This document shows positions 9,180-18,181 of a stretch of 64,000 bases of DNA, one piece after another; the stretch's first letter is position 1; every line of letters starts with the position of its first letter. A model generated the notes under the pieces. The model was not told the origin of the DNA. It did no database searches and saw only the letters and a list, made by a program, of their open reading frames with translations. The position numbers and the translations under genes are program-made. This stretch comes from Halomonas sp. HAL1 (GTDB lineage Bacteria; Pseudomonadota; Gammaproteobacteria; Pseudomonadales; Halomonadaceae): the NCBI RefSeq assembly GCF_030544485.1, contig NZ_CP130610.1, positions 2,294,001-2,358,000 on the forward strand, given 5' to 3'.

Positions 9180-10238
9180 ATGATTGAACTTAGCAACGTC
9201 AGTAAAACCTATTTCAGCAACAACAAAGGCAACGGCTCCAATGCCATCCATGCGCTTAAAAAAGCCAACCTCATCGTTCCCAAAGGCACCATTCACGGCG
9301 TCATTGGCCTGTCTGGCGCGGGGAAATCGACGCTAATTCGCTGCGTTAATCTGCTAGAGCGCCCCACGAGTGGCACCGTGACAGTGGATGGCCAGGAAAT
9401 GACAAGCCTGAGTAACGCAGCCCTTAACCGGGCGCGTCACCGCATCGGTATGATTTTTCAGCACTTCAATCTGCTAACCACGCGCTCGGTCTTCGATAAC
9501 GTTGCCCTACCGCTTGAGCTGATGGGACAAAAACGCCATACCGTTCGCGAACGCGTTATTCCACTGCTGGAAATGGTTGGTCTGGCAGATAAAGCGGATC
9601 AGTACCCCGCCCAGCTTTCGGGCGGCCAGAAACAGCGCGTTGCGATTGCTCGGGCACTGGCCAGCAAACCGCAGGTATTGTTGTGCGATGAAGCCACCTC
9701 AGCACTGGATCCACAAACCACCAGCTCTATATTAGAACTGCTGCGTGACATTAATCATCAATTGGGGATCACCATTCTACTGATCACTCACGAGATGGAA
9801 GTGGTGAAATCGATCTGCCACCGCGTCAGCCTGATCTCAGATGGCGAATTGGTGGAGGATTCTGAAGTCGGCGACTTCTTTACTGCCCCCCGCACCCAGC
9901 TTGGCCGTGAGTTTCTCAACGACTTTCTTCAGCTGACGCCACCTAAAGAACTGATAGAAAGGCTCGTTGATACCCCTGGCGACAATACACACCCGGTGGT
10001 ACGCCTAACGTTTTCTGGCGACGCAGTTTCCACACCGCTGATTTCGCGCCTAGCTCGCGAGTGCGGGGTCGATGTCAGCATTTTGCAAGCCAAGGTAGAG
10101 TCGATCCAGGAACGCACTTTGGGGCTGATGATCGCTGAGCTACTGGGCACGCCGACGCAAACTCAGCAAGCCATGACCTATCTTGAATCTCATCAACTAC
10201 AGGTAGAGGTACTCGGCCATGTCCAGCGCAATGATTGA
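9180..10238 (+). CDS. metN: Methionine ABC transporter ATP-binding protein
   Basis: This is the ATPase of the MetNIQ D/L-methionine importer, 352 aa. Walker A is GLSGAGKST, the ABC signature LSGGQKQRV and Walker B VLLCDEATSALD. The C-terminal about 80 residues form the NIL/ACT-like domain that gives feedback inhibition by methionine. The ATG at 9180 has AAGG eight bases upstream; a TTG 45 bases earlier lacks support. It is the first gene after the SAM-II riboswitch and terminator, and it overlaps metI by 20 bases. Confidence 0.97.
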   Translation: MIELSNVSKTYFSNNKGNGSNAIHALKKANLIVPKGTIHGVIGLSGAGKSTLIRCVNLLERPTSGTVTVDGQEMTSLSNAALNRARHRIGMIFQHFNLLTTRSVFDNVALPLELMGQKRHTVRERVIPLLEMVGLADKADQYPAQLSGGQKQRVAIARALASKPQVLLCDEATSALDPQTTSSILELLRDINHQLGITILLITHEMEVVKSICHRVSLISDGELVEDSEVGDFFTAPRTQLGREFLNDFLQLTPPKELIERLVDTPGDNTHPVVRLTFSGDAVSTPLISRLARECGVDVSILQAKVESIQERTLGLMIAELLGTPTQTQQAMTYLESHQLQVEVLGHVQRND

Positions 10239-10872
10239 TCTTATCTTACAGGCCACGTTGGATACCCTTTATATGGTGGCCGTTTCAGGGCTTATTTCCA
10301 CCTTAGTGGGCCTACCGCTTGGCGTGATGCTGTATGTCACCCGCCCACGCCAAATATTGGCGAAGCCGGTGCTCAATCAATTGCTGAGCATTATTACCAA
10401 CATTGGCCGCTCTATTCCGTTCATTATTTTGATGGTGGCCATTATTCCTTTTACGCGCATGTTGGTGGGCACCTCAATTGGTATTAACGCCGCGTCAGTG
10501 CCGCTTACTATTGCTGCCATTCCGTTTGTTGCTCGGCTGGTAGAAGCAGCGCTGAATGAAATTTCGCCAGGATTAATTGAGGCCGCCCAAGCCATGGGGG
10601 CAACGCCGTGGCAGATCATTTGCAAAGTGCTAATCCCAGAAGCCCGTGGCGGAATCATGACTGGCTTAACGATTACCGCCGTCACGCTGGTCAGTTACTC
10701 CGCCATGGCGGGCGCCGTCGGCGGCGGCGGCCTAGGCGACTTAGGCATTCGCTACGGCTATAACCGCTTCAATCCCACCATCATGCTGATTACGGTAGTG
10801 ATTCTGGTTGTTATGGTGCAGGGCTTCCAAAGCCTGGGTGACTACTTGGTACGCAAGAGTGATCGTAAATAA
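10219..10872 (+). CDS. metI: Methionine ABC transporter permease
   Basis: This is the membrane channel of the methionine importer, 217 aa with five to six hydrophobic segments. It has the ABC permease EAA-loop: EAAQAMGATPWQIICKVLIPEA, ending in the coupling helix contacted by MetN. It starts at an ATG inside the metN end with GAGGT nine bases upstream, so translation is coupled. metQ follows after 104 bases. Confidence 0.96.
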   Translation: MSSAMIDLILQATLDTLYMVAVSGLISTLVGLPLGVMLYVTRPRQILAKPVLNQLLSIITNIGRSIPFIILMVAIIPFTRMLVGTSIGINAASVPLTIAAIPFVARLVEAALNEISPGLIEAAQAMGATPWQIICKVLIPEARGGIMTGLTITAVTLVSYSAMAGAVGGGGLGDLGIRYGYNRFNPTIMLITVVILVVMVQGFQSLGDYLVRKSDRK

Positions 10873-10976
10873 AAGCGCCACCACGAAACAATTCAATATA
10901 ACCAAATCGCATTAGACAACCGTTTCTTATTGCCGCATCATTGCATTATTACGTACAACGTTACTGGAGAGACCAC

Positions 10977-11768
10977 ATGCAAAAACTCATTATTGGTAGT
11001 CTTACCGCCTTAGCCCTTGCGGTTAACGTCGCTAACGCTGAAACGCGCAGCATCAAGATGGGTACCGTTGCCGGCCCTGAAACCGAAGTAATGGAAGTGG
11101 CAGCGCGCATTGCCAAAGAAGAGTATGACTTGGATGTCGAAATCATTGAGTTCACTGATTACGTTACGCCCAATGCAGCCCTAGCCGACGGCAGCCTGGA
11201 TGCCAACGCCTACCAGCACGAGCCCTACTTGCAGTCGATGGTAGAAGATCGCGGCTATGACCTGGCAATTGCTGGTTACACCTTCGTTTACCCAATCGGC
11301 GCTTACTCAGAAAAATACGACAGCATCGACGATCTACCTGACGGTGCACAAATCGCGCTGCCCAACGATCCTTCCAACGAAGGCCGCGCGTTGATCCTGA
11401 TGCACAACGAAGGACTGATCACCCTTAACGACCCAGAGTTTCTGGAATCAACACCTATTGATATCGCTGAAAATCCCCGCGACTTCCGTTTCCGCGAAAT
11501 TGAGGCTGCCCAGCTTCCTCGCGTACTGCCTGATGTCGATATGGCGTTCATCAATAATACCTTCGCGCAGCCTGCAGGCTTGAGCCTGGACGACGCCTTG
11601 ATCAAAGAAGGCCCTGAGTCCCCGTACGTTAACTTGATCGCCGTACGTGGCGGTGACGAAGAACGCGAAGAGATTCGCCAACTGGTCGACGCCTATCAGC
11701 GTGATGAAGTGATTGAAAAAGCGGAAGAGCTATTTAAAGGTGCTGCGGTACCTGGCTGGACCGAGTAA
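10977..11768 (+). CDS. metQ: Methionine-binding periplasmic protein
   Basis: This is the substrate-binding component of MetNIQ, 263 aa. A Sec signal peptide (residues 1-22, cut after ANA) is followed by the NlpA/MetQ fold, with KMGTVAGPETEVMEVAA and DANAYQHEPYL typical of the family. Many MetQ proteins are lipoproteins; here no cysteine occurs at the cleavage site, so a free periplasmic protein is predicted. TGGAGA precedes the ATG at 10977. Net charge appears acidic, as in halophiles. Confidence 0.95.
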   Translation: MQKLIIGSLTALALAVNVANAETRSIKMGTVAGPETEVMEVAARIAKEEYDLDVEIIEFTDYVTPNAALADGSLDANAYQHEPYLQSMVEDRGYDLAIAGYTFVYPIGAYSEKYDSIDDLPDGAQIALPNDPSNEGRALILMHNEGLITLNDPEFLESTPIDIAENPRDFRFREIEAAQLPRVLPDVDMAFINNTFAQPAGLSLDDALIKEGPESPYVNLIAVRGGDEEREEIRQLVDAYQRDEVIEKAEELFKGAAVPGWTE

Positions 11769-11795
11769 AACCGAAAATTAGCCATCAATAGATGA

Positions 11796-11846
11796 CATCA
11801 GGCCGACACGCATAGGCACCTCTATGCAAAAAGTGTCGGCCTGATG
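11796..11846 (+). repeat. Long bulged hairpin between metQ and msrC
   Basis: CATCAGGCCGACAC (11796-11809) pairs perfectly with GTGTCGGCCTGATG (11833-11846). Inside, GCATAG (11810-11815) pairs with CTATGC (11822-11827), leaving a five-A bulge on one side. That makes 20 pairs in all, without a following T-run. It could stabilise the metNIQ message end, act as a Rho-assisted terminator or tune msrC expression. Confidence 0.75.
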
Positions 11847-11868
11847 CGTTAGTAGCAAGAGAGGTCTC

Positions 11869-12348
11869 ATGCAAAACAGCGTTGACTATCCACTCCTCAA
11901 TCGCCAGCTCGAAGCGCTGCTTGACACGCGTGACTGGCTCACCAACAGCGCCCAAACGTGTGCTTTTATTCAGCAGCAGCTCAGCGACCTTAACTGGGTC
12001 GGCTTTTATCTCCAGCGCCAGCCTGACGTCTTGGGCCTGGGCCCGTTCCAAGGGCAGCCTGCCTGCCACCCGATCCCATTCAGCAAAGGCGTATGCGGTG
12101 CCGCTGCACGCCAGCAAATCACCCAGCGAATCGACGATGTGCATGCGGTGGCTGACCATATTGCCTGCGACGCCAACTCACGCTCCGAGCTGGTAGTACC
12201 CATTGTGGCCAACGGCACTCTTTGGGGGGTTCTTGATCTGGACAGCCCTCTTCATGCGCGCTTTACCTCACAAGACCAAGCAGGCATTGAAGCCCTAGTC
12301 GCCACCTTTATACGTCAGACAGAGCTTCCCGACTTAATTGAACGCTAA
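11869..12348 (+). CDS. msrC: Free methionine-(R)-sulfoxide reductase
   Basis: This is a GAF-fold enzyme that reduces free methionine-R-sulfoxide to methionine, 159 aa. The three functional cysteines sit at 66, 76 and 100 (PACHP, GVCGAAA, HIACDANS), with the same 10 and 24 spacing as Cys84/94/118 of E. coli. NWVGFYL and SRSELVVPI are further family marks. It lies 100 bases after metQ on the same strand, so methionine uptake and repair of oxidised methionine appear to be grouped. Confidence 0.93.
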   Translation: MQNSVDYPLLNRQLEALLDTRDWLTNSAQTCAFIQQQLSDLNWVGFYLQRQPDVLGLGPFQGQPACHPIPFSKGVCGAAARQQITQRIDDVHAVADHIACDANSRSELVVPIVANGTLWGVLDLDSPLHARFTSQDQAGIEALVATFIRQTELPDLIER

Positions 12349-12356
12349 AACGCCCA

Positions 12357-12395
12357 TACAAAAACACCCCGTGCAATAAATGCCGGGGTGCTTTT
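12357..12395. terminator. Bidirectional intrinsic terminator between msrC and tRNA genes
   Basis: CACCCCG (12365-12371) pairs with CGGGGTG (12384-12390). TTTT follows on the plus strand and five T on the minus strand, serving msrC and the tRNA pair. Confidence 0.75.
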
Positions 12396-12404
12396 AGTGT
12401 CAGC

Positions 12405-12481
12405 TGGTAGGACCAGGCGGATTTGAACCGCCGACCTCCACGATGTCAACGTGGCGCTCTAACCAACTGAGCTATGGTCCT
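12405..12481 (-). tRNA. tRNA-Val(GAC), copy 1
   Basis: A 77-base cloverleaf with encoded CCA. The anticodon arm is CCACG-TTGACAT-CGTGG, giving anticodon GAC. The acceptor stem begins AGGACC and pairs with GGTCCT. The D loop (AGCTCAGTTGGTTAGAGC) and T arm (GGCGGTTCAAATCCGCC) are canonical. Confidence 0.96.
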
Positions 12482-12504
12482 AGAAATTGGGGCTGGCTAG
12501 CAAA

Positions 12505-12581
12505 TGGTAGGATCAGGCGGATTTGAACCGCCGACCTCCACGATGTCAACGTGGCGCTCTAACCAACTGAGCTATGATCCT
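12505..12581 (-). tRNA. tRNA-Val(GAC), copy 2
   Basis: Identical to copy 1 except for a paired change in the acceptor stem: AGGATC...GATCCT in place of AGGACC...GGTCCT, so base pairing is kept. The copies are 23 bases apart and probably co-transcribed, copy 2 first. Confidence 0.96.
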
Positions 12582-12797
12582 ATTGCGCGCTGAAACATAT
12601 AGCGCTAGCTAAGCAACGGATGCGTATTTTACGCTTTCATCACTGAATTGCAAGCTATTTTACACCACTAACGAATGCGCCTTGAGCTGCTCAACGGGAT
12701 ACAGGTCGTCATTTATAGCGCATTTCTATCTTTATAATCCTTATAGCGCTAGGCTGGGTATTTTAATATTCTTGATATTCATTAAGGGTGATTGATC

Positions 12798-13868
12798 ATG
12801 CTGGGTATTTTGCTAGGAAGCATAGCCATCGTGTTATTAATAGCGACACTGATTGCACGCATAGAATTACACTGGTGGTGGATCCGCAGCTTTGAATTTC
12901 CACGCTTGCAGATTGCTTGTCTGGCGATAATCACTTGGCTTTCAGCTGTTGTCCTGCTGGAAGGGGGAGCATGGCAGTGGGTAACACTACTTGCGTCAGG
13001 CCTCACTTTTCTGATTCAAGGCTACTACATTATGCCTTTTACTCGCCTATGGCCTATACAGGTTAAAACAGCGAAGAGTAACGACGACGATAAAACCATT
13101 ACCCTGCTGATTGCTAACGTGCTGACACCTAACCGGCAAGCTCAACCGTTAATCGATATGATCAAACAGCACCAGCCTGACATCGTATTAACGCTAGAGT
13201 CTGACCAGTGGTGGCAAGACCAATTGGATCCCGCGTTAGCTGAGCAATGGCCCAATAGCGTTAAAATCCCGCTAGACAACCTTTACGGCATGCACCTCTA
13301 TTCTCATCTTGAGCTTACCGACACCTCCGTTGAATGGTTGATTCAAGATGACATACCGTCTATTCATACCAGAGTAACACTAGCTAACGGCGACTCTATT
13401 CGCCTATTTGCCCTACACCCTCGCCCGCCAGCACCCAGCGAGAGTGAAAAATCCCTTTGGCGCGATGCAGAGCTGTTGTTGGTAGGCAAACGTATTCATG
13501 AAGACCCCCAACCGACGCTAGTCGCTGGCGACCTCAACGACGTGGCATGGTCACGCACAACACGCCTGTTTTGTCGTGTTGGCGGCATGCTCGACCCACG
13601 CCGAGGACGCGGGTTGTTCAGCACCTTCCACGCCAAATACCCGATATTGCGCTGGCCTCTGGACCATATTTTTGTGACCGAACACTTCACGCTGGTGGGT
13701 ATGCAGCGGCTGAAATATTTCGGTTCTGATCATTTTCCTATGTTGGCAACGTTTTGCTATCGCCCTTCGCGCAAAAATGAAGCAGAAACCCCAGAGGCCA
13801 GTACGGAAGAGCGAAGTGAGGCCAGCGAAACAATCCAAGAAGGTAAAATTGAAAAACAAGAGACCTGA
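12798..13868 (+). CDS. Membrane-anchored endonuclease/exonuclease/phosphatase family protein
   Basis: This 356-aa protein has two or three N-terminal hydrophobic segments (residues about 1-80), then an EEP domain facing the periplasm or cytoplasm. EEP marks are LLIANVLTPNRQ, a metal-binding Glu in LTLESD, AGDLNDVAWS and the final SDHFPM. The C-terminal tail is rich in Glu and Lys. The ATG at 12798 is better placed than the TTG two codons earlier (AAGGGTG upstream). The substrate is unknown; relatives include phosphodiesterases and nucleases. It is a single gene that converges on fumC. Confidence 0.85.
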   Translation: MLGILLGSIAIVLLIATLIARIELHWWWIRSFEFPRLQIACLAIITWLSAVVLLEGGAWQWVTLLASGLTFLIQGYYIMPFTRLWPIQVKTAKSNDDDKTITLLIANVLTPNRQAQPLIDMIKQHQPDIVLTLESDQWWQDQLDPALAEQWPNSVKIPLDNLYGMHLYSHLELTDTSVEWLIQDDIPSIHTRVTLANGDSIRLFALHPRPPAPSESEKSLWRDAELLLVGKRIHEDPQPTLVAGDLNDVAWSRTTRLFCRVGGMLDPRRGRGLFSTFHAKYPILRWPLDHIFVTEHFTLVGMQRLKYFGSDHFPMLATFCYRPSRKNEAETPEASTEERSEASETIQEGKIEKQET

Positions 13869-13889
13869 TCGCTGGCTTACTTGCATTGC

Positions 13890-15266
13890 TTACTCGGGGA
13901 CGCCTCCCTGGGTAAGCACGGTTGGGTCTAGCAACCGCTCTAACGTTTCGCGATCCAGGTCGGTCCTCTCCTCGGCGACATCAATAATCGCCCGCCCGGC
14001 TTGATAAGCTTCTTTAGCAATCGCCGCGGCAGCGTTATAACCAATCACGCCATTTAATGCCGTTACCAAAATAGGATTTTTTGCTAGCGGGCCTTTTACA
14101 TTCTCTTCACGCACTTTAAAGGTCGCAATTGCTCTATCCGCTAGCAGCCGGGCAGTATTACTCATCAGGCTAATGGAGGTAAGCAGATTGGAAGCGACCA
14201 GCGGCAACATCACGTTCAACTGAAAATTACCGCTTTGCCCGGCAACCGTAATGGCCGTATCCAGGCCAATCACTTGCGCGGCAGCTTGAGCGGCTGATTC
14301 TGGAATCACCGGGTTAACTTTGCCTGGCATAATGGAGCTACCGGGCTGCAGTGCCTCAAGTTCAATTTCCCCCAGCCCTGCCAGTGGGCCAGAGTTCATC
14401 CAGCGCAAATCATTGGCAATTTTCATGATTACACAGGCGAGCCCTTTCAGTTGCCCCGACAGCTCTACCGCTGCATCTTGTGACGAAAGGCTGGCAAAAA
14501 AGCTGTCATTGGGTGTGAACATTAACCCGGTCTGTTCACTAAGCTCTTGAGCAACCTGCTCAGCAAAACCGGCTGGCGCGTTAACACCGGTACCTACAGC
14601 GGTCCCGCCTTGCGCTAATCTGCAGAGCCTCTTCATTGCGCTGTCAAAACGCTCTATGGCCTGATTAATCTGGCTCGACCAGGCGCCTAGCTCTTGATCC
14701 ATGCGCAGCGGCATAGCGTCCATAAGATGCGTACGGCCGGTTTTTACCACATGGCTTAGTTCGCTCGCGCGCTGATCAATAGTATCGCGCAGATGAACAA
14801 GGGCTGGACGCAGCGATTCGTGAACGGCAATGGCCGACGAAAGATGGATCGCCGTTGGGATTACATCATTACTCGACTGCCCCATATTAACGTGATCGTT
14901 CGGGGTTACCTCAACGCCCTCACGGCTCGCCAAGGTCGCCAACACCTCGTTGACGTTCATATTGGTGGAAGTGCCTGAACCGGTTTGAAAAACATCGATG
15001 GGGAAATGCTGGTCATGCTTGCCGGTTAATACGTCACGAGCCGCTTTTTGGATAGCTTCGCCACGTGCGCTATCTAACCCTCCCAGGATTTGGTTTGCGC
15101 GTGCTGCGGCTAGTTTGATGCGGGTGACCGCATGAATAAAAGCGGTCGGCATAGGCGTATGGGAAACAGGAAAGTTATTGATTGCCCGCTGTGTCTGCGC
15201 GCCGTAGAGGGCATCGAAAGGCACTTCCAGTTCGCCCATGCTGTCGCGTTCCATCCGTGTTGCCAT
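13890..15266 (-). CDS. fumC: Class II fumarate hydratase
   Basis: This is the iron-independent, oxygen-stable fumarase of the TCA cycle. It is 458 aa and works as a homotetramer. The family signature GSSIMPGKVNP is present, as are TGSGTSTNMNVNEV and the catalytic His segment KTGRTHLMDA. The ATG at 15266 has GGAG eight bases upstream. It is a monocistronic minus-strand gene. Confidence 0.96.
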   Translation of the reverse strand: MATRMERDSMGELEVPFDALYGAQTQRAINNFPVSHTPMPTAFIHAVTRIKLAAARANQILGGLDSARGEAIQKAARDVLTGKHDQHFPIDVFQTGSGTSTNMNVNEVLATLASREGVEVTPNDHVNMGQSSNDVIPTAIHLSSAIAVHESLRPALVHLRDTIDQRASELSHVVKTGRTHLMDAMPLRMDQELGAWSSQINQAIERFDSAMKRLCRLAQGGTAVGTGVNAPAGFAEQVAQELSEQTGLMFTPNDSFFASLSSQDAAVELSGQLKGLACVIMKIANDLRWMNSGPLAGLGEIELEALQPGSSIMPGKVNPVIPESAAQAAAQVIGLDTAITVAGQSGNFQLNVMLPLVASNLLTSISLMSNTARLLADRAIATFKVREENVKGPLAKNPILVTALNGVIGYNAAAAIAKEAYQAGRAIIDVAEERTDLDRETLERLLDPTVLTQGGVPE

Positions 15267-15574
15267 TGCTCTTACTCCCATCAGTGAGATTAATAGTGCT
15301 GCTTATCTGAGCGCATACTCTCTCTTTCGTTCGCCAGCATAAAACTGCATCGACTCCCTTTAAGCTAGCTGGTTGAGCCATGCGGGTAAACATGACCTTG
15401 CCCACATACACTTACTTGCCCTCTATTCTAAGATGCCTAAAGCCAGATGTTGCACTGCACAAAAACAGTTGCTATGCTGCATCGCAAGATAGCTTAAAAA
15501 GCTACCCAATCAATAAGCAGCGCCAACCTCTGGATAGCTGCTTTTGGCAAGACTAGACCCTGGAGGGTATGACG

Positions 15575-15949
15575 ATGCGTACTTTAAACACTAACGAAAT
15601 GACTCAGCAATTTGACAACATGTTTATGGCGCCAGTACGCGCTTATATGGCATTGAGCATCGATTACAGCGAAAAAATGGTCAATGCTCAAATGGATGCC
15701 AGCAAAGCCTATTTCGACACAGGCGTTGCGCAGATGCGCCAGATGATGGATGTCAAAGATGCAGAAGGTCTGCGTAGTTACATGGAAGGCCAGCAGAAAG
15801 TTGCTAAAGACTTAGCCGAGCGCGCTAAAGGCGACGCAGATAAAGTTGTATCGCTACAGCAGGACTTTATCCAGAAAAGCCAAAAAATTACTGAAGATAA
15901 CGTCAAGCAGGCGCAAACTGCCGCTAGCAAAATGACGAAAACTGCCTAA
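15575..15949 (+). CDS. Phasin family protein
   Basis: This 124-aa, mostly helical amphipathic protein matches phasins, which coat polyhydroxyalkanoate granules. Visible marks are FDNMFMAPVRAYMALSIDYSEKM and a Gln/Lys-rich helical C-terminus. Of two close ATGs, the second (15575) has correct spacing from GGAGGG. No polymerase gene is nearby. It is a single gene closed by its own terminator. Confidence 0.85.
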   Translation: MRTLNTNEMTQQFDNMFMAPVRAYMALSIDYSEKMVNAQMDASKAYFDTGVAQMRQMMDVKDAEGLRSYMEGQQKVAKDLAERAKGDADKVVSLQQDFIQKSQKITEDNVKQAQTAASKMTKTA

Positions 15950-15973
15950 ACCAACAAGGTTTAAGTAATCCGT

Positions 15974-16010
15974 AACGCCACCACTGGCCCCGCCAGCGGT
16001 GGCGTTTTAG
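15974..16010 (+). terminator. Intrinsic terminator of the phasin gene
   Basis: AACGCCACC (15974-15982) pairs with GGTGGCGTT (15998-16006), followed by TT. It lies 25 bases after the stop. Confidence 0.8.
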
Positions 16011-16035
16011 TCACTGCGTCATCAATTTTCATCTA

Positions 16036-16115
16036 CGTTTCACCAGTCCTCTCATCTCAACAACCATCTCATTTCACCAACCATATCACTTCACCACTAT
16101 CTCAGTTCACCAACT
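16036..16115. repeat. Imperfect tandem repeat of about 17 bases
   Basis: Four to five degenerate units of the type CAACCATCTCATTTCAC, CAACCATATCACTTCAC, CACTATCTCAGTTCAC run into the 3' end of hda and encode its last residues there. The tract is pyrimidine-rich on the plus strand. Confidence 0.6.
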
Positions 16116-16814
16116 AAGCGCAGATTTCACAAACGGAATGGTTAGTTTACGCTTGGCCGATAAAGACGCTTTATCCAGTGTTTCCACCGCACGGCAAAGC
16201 TCGCCTAACTCGCGCGGGCCACGATGCAAAATATAGCGCCCGACGTCATCGGGTAGCTGCATTCCTCTCACGCTGGCGCGCAGCTTTAAAGCTGCCAAAC
16301 GCTCTTCATCGTTTTCTAAAGGGCGCACGTGGAAGGTTACCCCCCAAGTCAAACGCGAGGCCAAATCGGGCAGTACCACATTTAACTGGCGTGGGGAGGC
16401 GCTTGCCGTAATCACCAGTTTTTTACCTGCATCACGCAGCCGATTAAAGGCGTGAAATAACGCTTCTTCCCAACGTTTGCGACCAATCACACACTCCAGG
16501 TCATCAATAGCGACAAGATCCAAGCGCTCAATATCTTCCAACATTAATGGCGGAAAGTGGCCTAAATCACTCAGTGGCAAATAAAGCGTGCGCTTGTCAG
16601 CGTCCGATGCAGCGTGGCAAGCGGCTTGAAGCAAATGACTACGGCCAACACCAGGTGCGCCCCAGAGATAAAGAAACTGTTCCCCCGTGGGGGTTAACTG
16701 CTGGGTAATATGCTCAACCAGCGGCGCGTTTGCCCGCGACGCATAATAGTTATCGAAAGTAGCGTCATCCCGCAGCCCAATCCCCAGTGGAAGCTGTGCC
16801 GGTATTCGGCTCAT
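16107..16814 (-). CDS. hda: DnaA regulatory inactivator Hda
   Basis: This DnaA-like AAA+ protein binds the replication sliding clamp and triggers ATP hydrolysis on DnaA, preventing re-initiation. It is 235 aa. The N-terminal clamp-binding motif is QLPLGIGL, the P-loop GAPGVGRSHL and Walker B LVAIDDLE. Like other Hda proteins it lacks the DnaA DNA-binding domain. Its ATG overlaps the stop of the perM-like gene (ATGA), as in other gamma-proteobacteria. Confidence 0.94.
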   Translation of the reverse strand: MSRIPAQLPLGIGLRDDATFDNYYASRANAPLVEHITQQLTPTGEQFLYLWGAPGVGRSHLLQAACHAASDADKRTLYLPLSDLGHFPPLMLEDIERLDLVAIDDLECVIGRKRWEEALFHAFNRLRDAGKKLVITASASPRQLNVVLPDLASRLTWGVTFHVRPLENDEERLAALKLRASVRGMQLPDDVGRYILHRGPRELGELCRAVETLDKASLSAKRKLTIPFVKSALSW

Positions 16815-17956
16815 GATGATTCCCCAAAATCTTTACGACCCTGCTTATCGCGACCCAACTCATCATGATATGAAGAACTGGATTCAATTATCGTTGACTG
16901 GTTGTCGATGTTTTTATCGTCGTACAACTCACTATGTTGGTAACGAACCTTAACTTCTTTAAGTAGCACTAGGATGACCGCCGCGACGGGCAGTGCTAAC
17001 AGCACCCCTGTCAGACCAAATAGATTCCCCCCCGCCAGCACGGCAAATATGACGGCGACCGGATGCAGACCGATTTTATCACCTAGTAACTTAGGCTGTA
17101 GGATCACACTCTCAGCCATTTGGCCGACACTGAACACCAAAATGACGCCGACCACGGCCCACCAAGTAGCGTACTGGAAAAGCGCGACAACAAGAGCGAT
17201 TACTAACCCAACGATAAAGCCCAAAAACGGTACGATGCTGACTAGTCCTGATACAAAGCCGATTAGTAGGCCAAAATTTAGGCCCATCAGCGTCAAACCT
17301 ACCGAATAAATAATTCCTAAACACAGCATAACGAGCAACTGCCCGCGCAAAAATGAGGAAAGCACTTCATCGCAGCGGCGCGCTAAGCGAAAGGTATCAT
17401 CTGCCCACTGACGCGGAATCAAATTGGCAACATTATCGAGCAGACGGTTCCAATCCAAAAGCAAATAGAAAGTAACGACGGGTATCAAGGCCACATAGGT
17501 AATCCAAGAAACGAATGCCATCCCTGAACGGCCAATTTGGCCTAAGGCCTGGGCTAAATAGCCACCGGCATCCTGCCAGTTTTCAGCGAGGGTTTCGCGG
17601 ACATTGGTTAATTCCGCCGTCACATCGTAGCCAGTCCACTCCTGCACCTGTGGGGCAAGGATATTTTCCACCCAGTTGAAGATGCTCGGGATGGCTTCTC
17701 CCAATTGTTTAAGCTGCTGGACAATCAGCGGAATCAATATGAGCAAACTCACCACAAGAATAAGGAGTAACACCAAAAACACACTACTTACCGCTAATGG
17801 GCGGTTCATCCCCCAACGCTGGAACTGGTTTGCTAACGGATCGGCTAGATAAGCGAGAATCATCCCAGCAATAAAAGGCATCAGTACTGCATCTAACAAA
17901 TAAATCAAACCGCCGATCACCACTAAAAACAGGACACCCCACCAAGAATTCCGCAT
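16811..17956 (-). CDS. AI-2E family transporter, PerM-like
   Basis: This 381-aa membrane protein has about eight hydrophobic segments and the family pattern near PLANQFQRWGMNRPLAV and VPFLGFIVGL. The C-terminal cytoplasmic tail is Ser/Asp-rich. Family members include PerM and TqsA, proposed exporters; the substrate here is unknown. GAGGG precedes the ATG. It is co-transcribed with hda. Confidence 0.9.
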   Translation of the reverse strand: MRNSWWGVLFLVVIGGLIYLLDAVLMPFIAGMILAYLADPLANQFQRWGMNRPLAVSSVFLVLLLILVVSLLILIPLIVQQLKQLGEAIPSIFNWVENILAPQVQEWTGYDVTAELTNVRETLAENWQDAGGYLAQALGQIGRSGMAFVSWITYVALIPVVTFYLLLDWNRLLDNVANLIPRQWADDTFRLARRCDEVLSSFLRGQLLVMLCLGIIYSVGLTLMGLNFGLLIGFVSGLVSIVPFLGFIVGLVIALVVALFQYATWWAVVGVILVFSVGQMAESVILQPKLLGDKIGLHPVAVIFAVLAGGNLFGLTGVLLALPVAAVILVLLKEVKVRYQHSELYDDKNIDNQSTIIESSSSYHDELGRDKQGRKDFGESS

Positions 17957-18181
17957 AGTTCCCTCTCAAACGTGGCTTTAAACCAACATTTTCATTAAAC
18001 GCTACTATTTTTACTTACCACTACTATGCCGCATATGAACAAAAGCTGCTCGTATGCTTTTCATCATGTGTCACAGCGGTGCGACCTGGGCCGCTGAGTG
18101 TTACAATCCGCTCAAGTTAAGCCCAGCACTGGCTTTGTCGCCAGCACTACCAGCACCGCTAATTGCTTCACAGGATCTGTC

